From the NCBI GenBank assembly GCA_903844215.1, contig CAIMSP010000154.1, forward strand, positions 39,731 through 103,730: a stretch of 64,000 bases of DNA, written 5' to 3'. Below the pieces are notes generated by a model that searched no databases, was not told where the DNA came from, and saw nothing but the letters and a program-made list of their open reading frames with translations. Positions 1 to 8,384 of the stretch are shown here, in pieces. The position numbers were made by a program, and so were the translations under genes. How positions within the stretch are numbered: position 1 is the stretch's first letter; each line of letters starts with the position of its first letter. The DNA comes from an uncultured beta proteobacterium (GTDB lineage Bacteria; Pseudomonadota; Gammaproteobacteria; Burkholderiales; Burkholderiaceae_C).

Positions 1-1
1 G

Positions 2-211
2 GCACGCGCGCGCAAGATCCAGCGTTTCTTGAGCCAGCCTTTCCACGTGGCCGAAGTGTTCACCGGAACCTCGGGCAAGTACGTCACGCTGGCCGAGACC
101 ATTCGCGGCTTCAAGATGATCGTGAACGGCGAGTGTGATCATCTGCCAGAGCAGGCCTTCTACATGGTCGGAACGATCGACGAGGCTTTCGAGAAGGCCA
201 AGAAGGTCTGA
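2..211 (+). CDS. atpD: ATP synthase F1 subunit beta, C-terminal fragment
   Basis: Only the last 69 or so codons of the catalytic beta subunit of F1Fo ATP synthase are in the window; the frame is open from the left edge, so the true start lies outside. The peptide contains [19 protein letters not shown] and ends with the helical tail EAFEKAKKV, which are characteristic of the AtpD C-terminal domain. This part does not contain the Walker motifs, which lie upstream. It is followed after 36 bases by atpC in the same orientation, the normal order at the end of a bacterial atp operon, so the rest of the operon is expected to lie to the left. Confidence 0.97.
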   Translation, partial: ARARKIQRFLSQPFHVAEVFTGTSGKYVTLAETIRGFKMIVNGECDHLPEQAFYMVGTIDEAFEKAKKV

Positions 212-247
212 GCGTCACGCCCCTGACCACGCACGCAAAGGAACCCT

Positions 248-664
248 ATGTCGACCATTCACGTTGACGTTGTCAGTGCCGAAGAGTCCATCTTCTCCGG
301 AGAAGCGCGCTTTGTCGCTTTGCCCGGCGAAGCCGGCGAGCTCGGCATCTATCCGCGCCACACACCCCTGATCACCCGCATCAAGCCGGGCTCGGTACGC
401 ATTGAAATGGCCGACGGCAGCGAAGAGTTTGTCTTTGTCGCCGGCGGCATTCTGGAAGTGCAACCCCACTGTGTCACCGTCCTGTCCGACACCGCCATCC
501 GCGGCAAGGACTTGGACGAAGAGAAGGCCAACGCGGCTCGCGCTGCGGCCGAGGAAGCGCTCAAGAGCGCCAAGAGCGACATCGATCTGGCCCGCGCTCA
601 GTCGGAGCTGGCCGTGTTGGCGGCCCAGCTGTCGGCGCTGCGCAAGTATCGCCAAGTCAAGTAG
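248..664 (+). CDS. atpC: ATP synthase F1 subunit epsilon
   Basis: The 138-residue protein has the usual length and two-domain layout of AtpC: an N-terminal beta sandwich (residues 1-85, with [18 protein letters not shown]) and a C-terminal pair of helices rich in Ala, Glu and Lys. It belongs to the central stalk of F1, couples rotation to catalysis and inhibits ATP hydrolysis. The start ATG has the purine-rich sequence AAAGGAA just upstream. It is the last gene of the atp operon: a strong terminator follows at once, and the next genes are on the other strand. Confidence 0.97.
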   Translation: MSTIHVDVVSAEESIFSGEARFVALPGEAGELGIYPRHTPLITRIKPGSVRIEMADGSEEFVFVAGGILEVQPHCVTVLSDTAIRGKDLDEEKANAARAAAEEALKSAKSDIDLARAQSELAVLAAQLSALRKYRQVK

Positions 665-687
665 TTTTTCGGGCCCAGCCCGAACAG

Positions 688-720
688 AAAAATCCTCCGC
701 CTTGTCGGAGGATTTTTTTT
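688..720 (+). terminator. Rho-independent terminator of the atp operon
   Basis: The stem AATCCTCCG (691-699) pairs perfectly with CGGAGGATT (706-714) around the loop CCTTGT. It is preceded by A residues and followed by an unbroken run of eight T. It lies 24 bases after the atpC stop and also separates atpC from the convergent minus-strand gene ending at 723. Confidence 0.93.
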
Positions 721-722
721 GC

Positions 723-1253
723 CTACAGCAGCACCACGGCGTCGGGCAGTTCGTTGCTACGCTGGTCGGCGCCCACCGGAAAATGCCTTTCCAAATGCGC
801 TGTGACCTCATCCATGGCGTGCATGAGTCCCTGCTCAAAGCGCTGTGCCTGCAAGTCCGCCGCCAAGCTCACGAGCATGGCCTCCCACTGCGCTGGCGCA
901 AGAAAGCGGTTCAGCCCACGATCCGCCACCAGTTCGATCGAGTGCTGCGCCAACAGCAAATAGATCAAGACGCCGTTGTTGTGCTCGGTGTCCCAGACTC
1001 CCAAGTCACCGAACAGCGCCAACGCACGCGCACGCACCAGCGTGGCCATGCTCTGGCCGTGCCAGACGTGGCGCCAGAGCGCCGGCAAGGGCAGGCTGGC
1101 CTCAGCGCAAACGCGCACTTGCCCGGTGTGCCGCTGCTCTCCAGCGGTCACGTGCTGCTCGAGCCGCTTCACGGCCGCAGGCTTGAGCACGCGGCGCGCA
1201 GACGCGCCATCGAGCCAGAGGTGCCGAAGGAGGTTCCAGAGTCTGATCAGCAT
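723..1253 (-). CDS. TPM-domain protein, short form
   Basis: This 176-residue protein resembles the TPM (TLP18.3/Psb32/MOLO-1) domain family, often annotated as putative phosphatase domain proteins. The recognisable core is ALALFGDLGVWDTEHNNGVLIYLLLAQHSIELVADRG, here split as the FGxLGVWxTxxNNGVL and HSIELVADRG signatures, followed by a helical C-terminus. The open frame extends 48 codons upstream, but that part overlaps the preceding gene. The ATG at 1253 has GGTGAGG about 5 bases upstream and leaves a 7-base gap to the preceding stop, so I use it. No signal peptide is evident. It is the last gene of the operon lemA, long TPM protein, short TPM protein. The molecular function is not established. 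Confidence 0.82.
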   Translation of the reverse strand: MLIRLWNLLRHLWLDGASARRVLKPAAVKRLEQHVTAGEQRHTGQVRVCAEASLPLPALWRHVWHGQSMATLVRARALALFGDLGVWDTEHNNGVLIYLLLAQHSIELVADRGLNRFLAPAQWEAMLVSLAADLQAQRFEQGLMHAMDEVTAHLERHFPVGADQRSNELPDAVVLL

Positions 1254-1260
1254 GAAGGCC

Positions 1261-2145
1261 TCACCACTTTCCCGACGCACCGCCGCCGCCAAAATCGCCG
1301 CCACCACCGGAACTAAAACCACCGCCGCCGCCCGATCCGCCTGAGCCGAAGCCGCCACCGCCCCAGGGCCCACTGCGGCCGCTCGGCGCGGCCACACCGG
1401 ACAGCAGAGAAAAGAGCAGCGCCATCAGGCCGACAAACAAGCCAAGCCACAGGCTGGCGGTGATGAAAAACACCAGCGCGGCGACGCCGCCACCGGTCAG
1501 CAGCGCGCCCCGGCCACGGCCAAAAATTCCCCGTGCCATGGCGCCAACGATGGGCACCAGAACGAACATCAAGATCCCGAGGTTCATCCAGTCCACTGCA
1601 ACGCGGCCGGGCGCTCGCGCGGCCACTTCCGGCAGGGGCTCGCCCCTGATCGCGGCGCCGATCTGGTCCAATCCCGCGTCAATCCCGCCCGCGTAGTCGC
1701 CCAGTTTGAAGCGCGGCAGCATCGCCTGCTCGATGATGCGCTTGGCCAGCAGGTCCGGAATGGCACCCTCGAGTGTTTTGCTCACTTCGATGCGGAGGTC
1801 GCGGTCTTCCTTGGCGATCAACACCAGCAGGCCGTCGCCCACGCCTTTGCGGCCGATCTTCCATTCGTTGCCCACGCGGTTGGCGAAGCTGGCGACGTCC
1901 TCGGGGTGCGCGCTCGGGACCAGCAAGACCACCACCTGCGAGCCCTTGGCCGCCTCCAGTGCCACCAGCTTGGACTCTAGCGCCGCGATTTGCGCCGGGC
2001 CCAACGTGCCAGTGCGGTCGATCACGTGCGCCGTCAAGGCGGGCACGGCCTGAAGCGGCTGCGCTGCTGCAGCCCAGCACAGCAAGACCAGGGCAGCGCT
2101 CAGGGCGCGCAGCCAGCACGACCGGCTCAGCGTGGCGTGACGCAT
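1261..2145 (-). CDS. TPM-domain membrane protein (YgcG type)
   Basis: The protein (294 residues from the ATG; a GTG codon lies directly upstream) has an N-terminal signal sequence ending near AAAAQPLQA. A TPM domain follows over about residues 30-165, with VIDRTGTLGPAQIAALE and the motif GDGLLVLIAKEDRDLRIEVS. Two hydrophobic membrane segments occur around residues 185-250, and the tail is a low-complexity Gly/Ser sequence (GGGGFSSGGGGDFGGGGA). This is the standard layout of YgcG-like proteins, thought to sit in the cytoplasmic membrane with the TPM domain in the periplasm. It lies 6 bases after lemA and 7 bases before a second TPM gene. LemA/TPM pairing is common in bacteria, but the biochemical role is unresolved. 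Confidence 0.87.
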   Translation of the reverse strand: MRHATLSRSCWLRALSAALVLLCWAAAAQPLQAVPALTAHVIDRTGTLGPAQIAALESKLVALEAAKGSQVVVLLVPSAHPEDVASFANRVGNEWKIGRKGVGDGLLVLIAKEDRDLRIEVSKTLEGAIPDLLAKRIIEQAMLPRFKLGDYAGGIDAGLDQIGAAIRGEPLPEVAARAPGRVAVDWMNLGILMFVLVPIVGAMARGIFGRGRGALLTGGGVAALVFFITASLWLGLFVGLMALLFSLLSGVAAPSGRSGPWGGGGFGSGGSGGGGGFSSGGGGDFGGGGASGKW

Positions 2146-2151
2146 CACGGC

Positions 2152-2739
2152 CTACTTCTTGTTGAAGTCCACCGCTGGCGGCTTGGCCAGCGCGGCCTCG
2201 TTTTCCACCGTGAATTCCGCCTTGGTCGTGTAGCTGAAGGCCATCGCGGTGAGGTTGGTGGGCAAACTGCGCACCTTGATGTTGTACTCCTGCACGGACT
2301 TGATGTAGCGGTTGCGCGCAACCGCAATACGGTTCTCCGTGCCTTCGAGTTGCACCCTCAGGTCGCTGAAACCCTGGTTCGATTTGAGGTTGGGGTAGGC
2401 CTCGCTCACCGCCATCAGACGGCTCAGGGCGCTGCCCAACTCACCCTGCGCGGCCTGAAACCTCTTGAACGCTTCGGGGTTGTTCAAGGTCTCTGGCGTC
2501 ACCTGGATGGACGTGGCTTTGGCACGCGCTTCCACCACCTTGGTCAGCGTCTCCTGCTCGAAGTTGGACTCGCCCTTGACCGTGGCGACGATGTTGGGAA
2601 CCAGGTCGGCGCGGCGCTGGTACTGGTTCAGAACCTCGCTCCAGGCGGCCTTGGACTCTTCGTCAAGACGTTGAAAATCGTTGTAGCCGCAGCCCGTCAA
2701 GGCGCATGCGGCGATCAGCGCAAGTAGCCAGCGTTGCAT
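2152..2739 (-). CDS. lemA: LemA family lipoprotein
   Basis: LemA-family protein of 195 residues. The N-terminus MQRWLLALIAACALTGC is a lipoprotein signal peptide with a lipobox ending in Cys. The mature part is a long helical domain with the family signatures YQRRADLVPNIVATVKG and RFQAAQGELGSALSRL. Two ATGs are possible. The one at 2745 directly touches the Shine-Dalgarno AGGAG, while the one at 2739 is 6 bases away from it, so 2739 is preferred. LemA proteins are membrane-anchored helical bundles of unclear function. Here the gene heads a three-gene operon with two TPM-domain proteins. Confidence 0.9.
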   Translation of the reverse strand: MQRWLLALIAACALTGCGYNDFQRLDEESKAAWSEVLNQYQRRADLVPNIVATVKGESNFEQETLTKVVEARAKATSIQVTPETLNNPEAFKRFQAAQGELGSALSRLMAVSEAYPNLKSNQGFSDLRVQLEGTENRIAVARNRYIKSVQEYNIKVRSLPTNLTAMAFSYTTKAEFTVENEAALAKPPAVDFNKK

Positions 2740-2847
2740 GATCATCTCCTGGTTAATTGAATTATCTCTTTGACAACATTATCACAATTGAATGCGCTTG
2801 GACATGGTTCAAGGCAGAATCAGCAACTTGTTTCACGTAGCGACCCC

Positions 2848-3297
2848 ATGACCAAAGCCAAACTCCAGGCCGCCACGGTGGGCGGCAGCGCCAACGATTT
2901 GGAGGCGGCCTTTTACGACGCACTGCAATCCGCCGACATCGAAAAGCTCATGGCCTGCTGGGCCGATGAGGACGAGGTCGTTTGCGTGCATCCCGGCGGC
3001 ACGCGCCTGGTGGGGCTCGGCGCCATCCGCGCCGCATTCGAGGCCTTGTTCAGCAATGGCCACATCCGCGCCACCCCGCAGCGCGTGCGTTGCGTGGACT
3101 CCCTGGCCAGTTCGGTGCACAGCGTCGTGGAGCGCATCGAGGTCATGACGCCCCAGGGGCCGCAGCAGGCCTACGTGATCGCCACCAACGTTTATCACAA
3201 GACCGCGCAAGGCTGGCGCCTGGTGGCGCACCACGCCAGCCCCGGTACGCTGACCGAAGTGCACGAAGCGAATGACACGCCCCAGGTCCTGCACTGA
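2848..3297 (+). CDS. SnoaL-like / NTF2-fold protein
   Basis: The 149-residue protein has the cone-shaped NTF2/SnoaL fold signature: an N-terminal helix (ANDLEAAFYDALQSADIEKLMACW), then ADEDEVVCVHPGGTRLVG, and a C-terminal strand region containing NVYHKTAQGWRLVAHHAS. Such stand-alone domains (DUF4440/SnoaL_3 groups) act as small enzymes or ligand-binding proteins, but no specific substrate can be read from the sequence. The open frame extends 26 codons upstream of the ATG at 2848; that segment is AT-rich and unlike the family, so I regard it as untranslated. The next gene, a YheT hydrolase, follows after 39 bases on the same strand. Confidence 0.82.
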   Translation: MTKAKLQAATVGGSANDLEAAFYDALQSADIEKLMACWADEDEVVCVHPGGTRLVGLGAIRAAFEALFSNGHIRATPQRVRCVDSLASSVHSVVERIEVMTPQGPQQAYVIATNVYHKTAQGWRLVAHHASPGTLTEVHEANDTPQVLH

Positions 3298-3336
3298 CAT
3301 GGCCTGCCCACACCGTCGGTTCGCACGGCGTCGGTC

Positions 3337-4302
3337 ATGAACTATCAGGCGCCGCGTTGGCTTCCCGGCGGCAATGTGCAGACCCTGTGGTCGGCGCTCT
3401 ACGCGCGCCGCACGCTGAGCGCCCCGCCGGCACTGCGGCGCGAACGCTGGACCACACCGGACGCCGATTTCATCGACGTCGACTGGCTGGCCGGGCCTGA
3501 GCAAGCCACCCTGCTGGTGCTGTTTCACGGTCTCGAGGGCTCGTCCTCGAGCCACTACGCCCAGGCCTTTGCCGACTTTGCGCAAGCACGGCAATGGGCC
3601 TTTGCCGTGCCTCACTTTCGCGGCTGCAGCGGCGAACTCAATCTGGCGCCGCGCGCCTACCACTGTGGCGACCATGAGGAAGTGGGCTGGATCCTGCAGC
3701 GCTTTCGGGCTCGGCACGCCGGCACCATTTTGGCCGTAGGCGTCTCGCTCGGGGGCAACGCGCTACTGCGCTGGGCCGAGGAGCAGGAGCAGCAGGCGGC
3801 CCGCGTGGTCAACGCCGTGGCCTCGGTCTGCGCGCCGCTGGACCTGACCGCCAGCGGTCACGCCATCGGCCGCGGCTTCAATCGGCTGAGCTACACCCCG
3901 CTGTTTTTGCGCAGCATGAAGCCCAGGGCGCTGGCCAAGCTGGCGCAATATCCGGGACTGTTTGACCGCGCGGCGCTGGCTGCGGCGCGCGATCTCTACG
4001 CCTTTGACGAGGTCTTCACGGCACCGCTGCACGGCTTTCGCAGTGCCGACGACTATTGGACCCGGGCTTCAGCCAAGCCCCAGCTAGAGCGCATCCGCAT
4101 CCCGACGCTGGTCGCCAATGCCCGCAACGACCCCTTCGTGCCGGCCAGCTGTTTGCCGTCTCGCGCCGAAGTAGGCGCCAACGTCACGCTCTGGCAACCG
4201 GCACAGGGCGGCCATGTGGGATTCACCGCAGGCGCCTTTCCCGGTCACCTGCAAACGCTGCCCGAGCAGGTGGGCGGATGGCTGGAACAACACCTCAGCT
4301 GA
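3337..4302 (+). CDS. YheT-family alpha/beta hydrolase
   Basis: The protein (321 residues) is an alpha/beta hydrolase of the YheT/ABHD1-3 group. The N-terminal YQAPRWLPGGNVQTLWSAL is diagnostic of this family. The nucleophile elbow is GVSLGG with Ser137, the acid is probably Asp in NARNDPFVP, and the general base is His in GGHVGF. There is no signal peptide, so it should be cytoplasmic. Family members are putative esterases or lipases; the physiological substrate is unknown. It probably forms a transcription unit with the SnoaL-like gene upstream and the uncharacterised gene downstream. Confidence 0.9.
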   Translation: MNYQAPRWLPGGNVQTLWSALYARRTLSAPPALRRERWTTPDADFIDVDWLAGPEQATLLVLFHGLEGSSSSHYAQAFADFAQARQWAFAVPHFRGCSGELNLAPRAYHCGDHEEVGWILQRFRARHAGTILAVGVSLGGNALLRWAEEQEQQAARVVNAVASVCAPLDLTASGHAIGRGFNRLSYTPLFLRSMKPRALAKLAQYPGLFDRAALAAARDLYAFDEVFTAPLHGFRSADDYWTRASAKPQLERIRIPTLVANARNDPFVPASCLPSRAEVGANVTLWQPAQGGHVGFTAGAFPGHLQTLPEQVGGWLEQHLS

Positions 4303-4368
4303 GAATTTTCGGGCCCGTGCGTCGCGAGCAAGCCCTGCCCCCAACTGATTCGCATCAAGGAACCCCTC

Positions 4369-4905
4369 ATGGATGAGATCGTGAAAGCCGCCTTGGCCAA
4401 ATGGCCGAATGTTCCGGACTGCTACGGCTGGCTGGGACTGGACGCACGCGGCAACTGGTATATGCGCGACGACGGGGCTCAGGCGGCGGGCGCCTTTGCC
4501 AGCGGTTTGCCGGGCGCCAAGGGCTCGCTGCTGCAGCACGACAAGCTGATCGCCTTCATCGGGCGCAACTACGCGCCAGATGCCTTGGGGCAGTGGTTCT
4601 TCCAGAACGGCCCGCAGCGCGTTTACGTCGAACTCCAGGCCACGCCCTTCATCTGGCGCATCCATCCGGATTACTCGGTGACAGCGCACAGCGGCGCGAC
4701 AGCCCGGATTCAGCGCTGTGTGCTCGATGAACTGGGTCGCGTCTACCTGGAGACGGATCTGGGTTTTGGCCTGGTGCACACCCAGGATGTGGTACTGGCC
4801 GCGCAGGCGGTCGAAGAGGGCTTGTGGGTTCCGCAGGAAATGAGCAGCGCCGCGCTGCCGCAGCGCTTTGGCTATGTGCGCAGTCCAACAAAAAGGCCGG
4901 CGTGA
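4369..4905 (+). CDS. Conserved Comamonadaceae protein, DUF2946-like
   Basis: The 178-residue soluble protein begins MDEIVKAALAKWPNVPDCYGWLGLDARG. I recognise this start from conserved proteins of Comamonadaceae that I recall as DUF2946, though I cannot confirm the domain number here. It has no signal peptide, membrane segment or obvious catalytic motif. Repeated aromatic/Gly patterns (YGWLGLDARGNWYMRDD, FIGRNYAPDALGQWFFQNGPQRVYVEL) suggest a compact beta-rich fold. The stop codon TGA (4903-4905) lies inside the loop of a rho-independent hairpin, so the last codons are part of the terminator stem. It is likely co-transcribed with the YheT gene 66 bases upstream. Confidence 0.78.
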   Translation: MDEIVKAALAKWPNVPDCYGWLGLDARGNWYMRDDGAQAAGAFASGLPGAKGSLLQHDKLIAFIGRNYAPDALGQWFFQNGPQRVYVELQATPFIWRIHPDYSVTAHSGATARIQRCVLDELGRVYLETDLGFGLVHTQDVVLAAQAVEEGLWVPQEMSSAALPQRFGYVRSPTKRPA

Positions 4906-4917
4906 GCCGGCATTTTT
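4891..4917 (+). terminator. Terminator overlapping a stop codon; possibly bidirectional
   Basis: GCCGGC (4896-4901) pairs with GCCGGC (4906-4911) around the tetraloop GTGA. It has five A on the 5' side and five T on the 3' side, so it can work in both directions. The TGA stop of the upstream gene is within the GTGA loop. Confidence 0.85.
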
Positions 4918-5112
4918 GACCTGCAACAGGCATCTGTTTGGCAGCGACCGGCGCTGCAGCGGCAGGCTTGGGATCGGTGAATTTGGCACCGCCTGCATTC
5001 GCCCTGTAGACCAGCGCGCGCGCCACTTCGTTGTCGTCTTACTCGCCCCCGCCTTGCGGCGTCCTATTGTTCTTGCCCTGAAGAGAGGAACGCCACAGCG
5101 CGTGGTTGCGCA

Positions 5113-6327
5113 TCAATCCTGGCGCAAACACTCGATCGGCAGCAGCCTGGAGGCCCGCCGCGCGGGGTAATAGCCGAAGAACAGGCCGACGCCGGTCGAA
5201 AACAACACCGCGGTCAGCACATGGCTGGCGCCCAGCGCCATCTCGAACTTGCCCGTGCTGTTCACGCCCCAGGCGCCCAGCGCCGCCAAGCCCACGCCCA
5301 CGAGACCGCCGACGATGCACATCACCACGGCTTCGCTCAGAAACTGCACCAGCAGGTGCACCGGCTTGGCGCCGATGGCCATGCGAATGCCGATTTCGCG
5401 CACGCGTTCGCTCACGCTGACCAGCATGATGTTCATGATGCCGATGCCGCCGACGATGAGCGAGATCGCGCCCACGATGCCCAAGCCGATGGACAGGCCC
5501 GCGCCAATGGCTTCGCCGGTCTGCGCGATGCTGGCCAGATTCGTGATTTGGAAGTCGTCAAGTCGCTCGCCCGTGATGCGGTGCCGATCGCGCAGCAGTT
5601 CGGCGATGTCGCGCTGGGCCTCCCCCATGCTGGCCTCGTCCCGGGCCTGCGCGTTGATGTAGTGCACCGTGCGCGGCCGAGGCATGCGCACCGGAATCGC
5701 GGTGATGGGAACGGCCATGAGGTCCCCCAGATCGGTGCCGTCCAGCGTGCGCCCGCTGCCGGCCAGCACGCCGATGATGGTGAAGGGCCGACCATCGACG
5801 CGCAGCGTCTGGCCGATGGGGTCGCGCCGGTAGTAGTAGGTGCTGGCGACGTTGGAGCCGATCACGATCACGCGGTTCGCTGATCGCACATCGCTGTCGG
5901 CCAGCGCCACGCCGCTTTGCACTTTCCAGTTGCGCAGCGCAAACATGTCGGGCGTCACGCCCAACACCACGGTGTTGCTGTTGTCGTCGCCGTAGAGGAT
6001 CTGAAAATAGCCCTGCAGCGTGGGTGCCGCGCCTTTCAAACTGGGCAAACGGCTGATCGCCACCGCGTCGTCGATGGTCAGCGTGGGCGAGTCATTGGTG
6101 CGGCGGCGCGCGCCGTTTTCCGTGGGGGTTCCGGGCTGCACGATCAACTGGTTCGAGCCCAGCACCGAGAGCTCCTTGTTGATAAAGGCGCGCACCGCAT
6201 CGCCCACGCTGAGCATCAGCACCACGGAGGCAATGCCGATGATGATTCCCAACATCGTCAGCCCGGTGCGCAATCGGTTCGCGGCGAGCGAGCGAAACGA
6301 CTCCAGCAGGATTTGCACCAGACTCAT
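5113..6327 (-). CDS. MacB-type ABC exporter permease (FtsX fold)
   Basis: The 404-residue membrane protein has the MacB/FtsX layout. A first transmembrane helix (about residues 20-45, NRLRTGLTMLGIIIGIASVV) is followed by a large periplasmic domain (about 45-280). Three C-terminal helices include the signature GGIGIMNIMLVSVSERVREIGIRMA. Unlike E. coli MacB, no ATPase domain is fused to it; the ATPase is the next gene upstream (6410-7111). The ATG at 6327 (MSLVQILLES) is preferred to the upstream in-frame start at 6339. With the ATPase and the periplasmic adaptor it should form a tripartite pump for a macrolide, siderophore or lipopeptide-like substrate; the outer-membrane channel is not encoded here. 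Confidence 0.9.
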   Translation of the reverse strand: MSLVQILLESFRSLAANRLRTGLTMLGIIIGIASVVLMLSVGDAVRAFINKELSVLGSNQLIVQPGTPTENGARRRTNDSPTLTIDDAVAISRLPSLKGAAPTLQGYFQILYGDDNSNTVVLGVTPDMFALRNWKVQSGVALADSDVRSANRVIVIGSNVASTYYYRRDPIGQTLRVDGRPFTIIGVLAGSGRTLDGTDLGDLMAVPITAIPVRMPRPRTVHYINAQARDEASMGEAQRDIAELLRDRHRITGERLDDFQITNLASIAQTGEAIGAGLSIGLGIVGAISLIVGGIGIMNIMLVSVSERVREIGIRMAIGAKPVHLLVQFLSEAVVMCIVGGLVGVGLAALGAWGVNSTGKFEMALGASHVLTAVLFSTGVGLFFGYYPARRASRLLPIECLRQD

Positions 6328-6330
6328 TTG

Positions 6331-6409
6331 TGCCCCCACGCTCTTCGTTGCACGTAGTCGCTGCCCCCAGCGGGGGAGCGAGCTTGCTTGAGACGGCTCG
6401 GCGCGGCGC
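6331..6409. repeat. Comamonadaceae-type intergenic repeat
   Basis: The 79-base gap between the exporter ATPase and permease genes contains CCCCCACGCTCTTCG, then TGCCCCCAGCGGGGGA (a short inverted repeat), then GGCTCGGCGCGGCGC. I recognise this kind of sequence as a dispersed intergenic repeat of Comamonadaceae genomes. It interrupts an otherwise tightly packed operon. Its identity as a repeat comes from memory of the group, not from a second full copy in this window. Confidence 0.5.
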
Positions 6410-7111
6410 TCATACCTGTCCCCCTTCGGCCACAGCGCCGTCGTACACCACGCGCCCGTCCTTGAGCCGCACCAGGCGCTTGGCGTGCAAGGCCACGTCC
6501 GGCTCGTGCGTCACGACCACGATGGTCAGACCTTGATCGCGATTGAGTTGCCCGATCAACTCCAGCACTTCGAGCGTGGTCTTGGTGTCCAGATTGCCGG
6601 TGGGTTCATCCGCCAGCAGCAGCGGCGGCTGGTTCACCAGCGCGCGCGCAATCGCCACGCGCTGCTGCTGACCACCGGAGAGTTGATTCGGCATGCGGTG
6701 GCCCAGATCGGCCAGCCCCACCTGGTCCAGCAACTCCTGGGCCTTGAGCCGGGCCCGGGCCCTTCCCTGGCCCGCGTAAAGCAGGGGCAGGGCCACGTTT
6801 TCCAGCACGCTCATGCGTTTGAGCAGATTGAAGCTCTGGAACACAAAACCGATGGTCTGGTTGCGCACCTGCGCATGCTGGGCGGCGTTCAGGTCGGTCA
6901 CATCCTGGCCATGGAGCTGATAGTGGCCGCTGTCGGCACGGTCGAGCAGCCCCAGCAGATTCATCAGCGTGCTCTTTCCCGAGCCGCTCGGCCCCATCAG
7001 CGCGACATAGTCGCCCTGGCGCACCTGCAGGTCGATGTCGAACAACACCGGCGTCACCACGTCGCCGTTGACGTAGCTTTTGCGGATGCCCGAGAGCTCG
7101 ATCAAACTCAT
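6410..7111 (-). CDS. MacB-type ABC exporter ATP-binding protein
   Basis: ABC ATPase of 233 residues, LolD/MacB subgroup. Walker A is GPSGSGKST (40-48), the Q-loop is in [18 protein letters not shown], the signature is [15 protein letters not shown], and Walker B is [12 protein letters not shown], the ADEPTGNLD form typical of this exporter class. The H-loop is VVTHEPD. It overlaps the adaptor gene by four bases (ATGA), indicating translational coupling, and is followed by the permease gene after a repeat-filled gap. It supplies ATP hydrolysis for the tripartite export complex. Confidence 0.94.
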   Translation of the reverse strand: MSLIELSGIRKSYVNGDVVTPVLFDIDLQVRQGDYVALMGPSGSGKSTLMNLLGLLDRADSGHYQLHGQDVTDLNAAQHAQVRNQTIGFVFQSFNLLKRMSVLENVALPLLYAGQGRARARLKAQELLDQVGLADLGHRMPNQLSGGQQQRVAIARALVNQPPLLLADEPTGNLDTKTTLEVLELIGQLNRDQGLTIVVVTHEPDVALHAKRLVRLKDGRVVYDGAVAEGGQV

Positions 7112-8310
7112 TTTTTGCCCGGAATTTCCGCATTGCGCGTGATGACTTCGTCGCCCGGCTTGAGGTCGGAGCCGATGAGCTCGGTGAAGCGCGTGTTGGA
7201 GATGCCGATCGTTACCTCGTGCAGTTTGGGACTCTGCTTGTCACCCACGGTATAGACCCGATAGACCTTGGCGCCGCTGCGCGTGGCCGTGAGCACACCG
7301 TCGTCGTCGGCGCGGGCTTTGGCTTCACTGGATGGCGCCGCCGACGCGGCCAAGGCCGGGGCCGCCCCGGCCTTGAGGCTGTCTTCGTCCGGGCGAAAGC
7401 GCAGCGCGGCCGTGGGCAGGCGCGTGACCTTGGCCTTGCTGGAGACCACGATGCGCGTTTGCGCCGTCATGCCGGGCTTGAGCAATTCATCCGGGTTGGC
7501 GACGTCCACGATGATGGTGTAGGTCACCACGCCCTGGTTGCTGGCCGAGTTCAGGCGGAACTGCTGCACCTTGCCCTCGAACTCGCGCTCCGGGTAGGCG
7601 TCAACGGTGAAGCTCACGCGCTGCCCGGCCTTGATCAGACCCACGTCGGCCTCGCTCACGTTCGTCTGGATCACCATCTGGCGCAGATCGCGCGCCAACA
7701 GGTACAGGTCGGGCGTCTGGAAGCTGGCGGCCACCGTCTGTCCCACGTCGGTGTTGCGACGAATCACCACACCGTCGATGGGCGAGCGGATGACCGAGTT
7801 GTCCAGGTCGGTTTGCGCCGACTCGACCTGAGCCCGTCCCAACTCCATGTTGGCCAGCGCCGCATCGACCTCGCGTTTGCCCTGGTCCAGCGTGAGCGCG
7901 GAGATGAAGCCCGCAGCCACCAGCTTCTGGTTGCGCGCGTAGGTGGCCTGCGCCAGCACCAGCGCCGCGTTGTTCGCCGCCAGTTGAGCTTGCGTCTGGC
8001 GCAGCCGTGCCTGCAGATTCGCCGGGTCCAGGCGCAGCAGGATCTGGCCCTTGCTGACGTGGTCGTTGAAATCGGCGCGGCGCTCCAACACCGTGCCGCT
8101 GACCTGGGTTCCCACATTCACCGTGATCACCGGCTGCAGCGTGCCCGTGGCCAAAACCACCTGGGTGATGGCGCCCTCGTCAATGGCGGCGGTGCGGAAT
8201 TTGGGCTCCTCGACCTTGGGGTTTTGGCGCAGGTAAGCCATACCAGCGGCGCCGGCCACGGCGAGCAGCGCCAGCGCCAGGGCGCTGCGTTTCATCCACG
8301 GTTTCATCAT
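7108..8310 (-). CDS. MacA-type periplasmic adaptor (HlyD/RND fold)
   Basis: The protein has 400 residues and an N-terminal membrane anchor (residues 9-26). A barrel-sandwich/lipoyl half-motif GTQVSGTVLERRADFNDHV follows, then a helical hairpin (about 100-165, rich in Ala, Gln and Leu). The second lipoyl half is DNSVIRSPIDGVVIRRNTDVGQTV, and beta-barrel and membrane-proximal domains complete it. This order is that of MacA-like adaptors that link an inner-membrane ABC exporter to a TolC-type channel. It is the first gene of the operon adaptor, ATPase, permease. An Ala-rich insertion near residues 320-345 precedes the last domain. Confidence 0.92.
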   Translation of the reverse strand: MMKPWMKRSALALALLAVAGAAGMAYLRQNPKVEEPKFRTAAIDEGAITQVVLATGTLQPVITVNVGTQVSGTVLERRADFNDHVSKGQILLRLDPANLQARLRQTQAQLAANNAALVLAQATYARNQKLVAAGFISALTLDQGKREVDAALANMELGRAQVESAQTDLDNSVIRSPIDGVVIRRNTDVGQTVAASFQTPDLYLLARDLRQMVIQTNVSEADVGLIKAGQRVSFTVDAYPEREFEGKVQQFRLNSASNQGVVTYTIIVDVANPDELLKPGMTAQTRIVVSSKAKVTRLPTAALRFRPDEDSLKAGAAPALAASAAPSSEAKARADDDGVLTATRSGAKVYRVYTVGDKQSPKLHEVTIGISNTRFTELIGSDLKPGDEVITRNAEIPGKK

Positions 8311-8384
8311 GCTTTGTTTCCTCGTGCGAGGGCGCCAGTGTACGGGCGACTTCGTCGGCCCGGCCGATGCGTTAAATTCCAGCT

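Noticed and set aside
2770..2798. TTGACA as a -35 element for the SnoaL-like gene
   Set aside because: No acceptable -10 hexamer at 16-18 bases; the AT-rich gap may instead serve lemA on the other strand, but no clear promoter pair was found there either.
2829..2844. Possible parS (TGTTTCACGT) before the SnoaL-like gene
   Set aside because: Only the left half matches; the right half (AGCGAC) differs from GAAACA at every position.
4649..5026. Minus-strand open frame of 125 codons downstream of the exporter permease
   Set aside because: It runs through the bidirectional terminator and over most of the 3' end of a real plus-strand gene. The first part (DPKPAAAAPVAAKQ) has no recognisable family, so there is no support for a gene.
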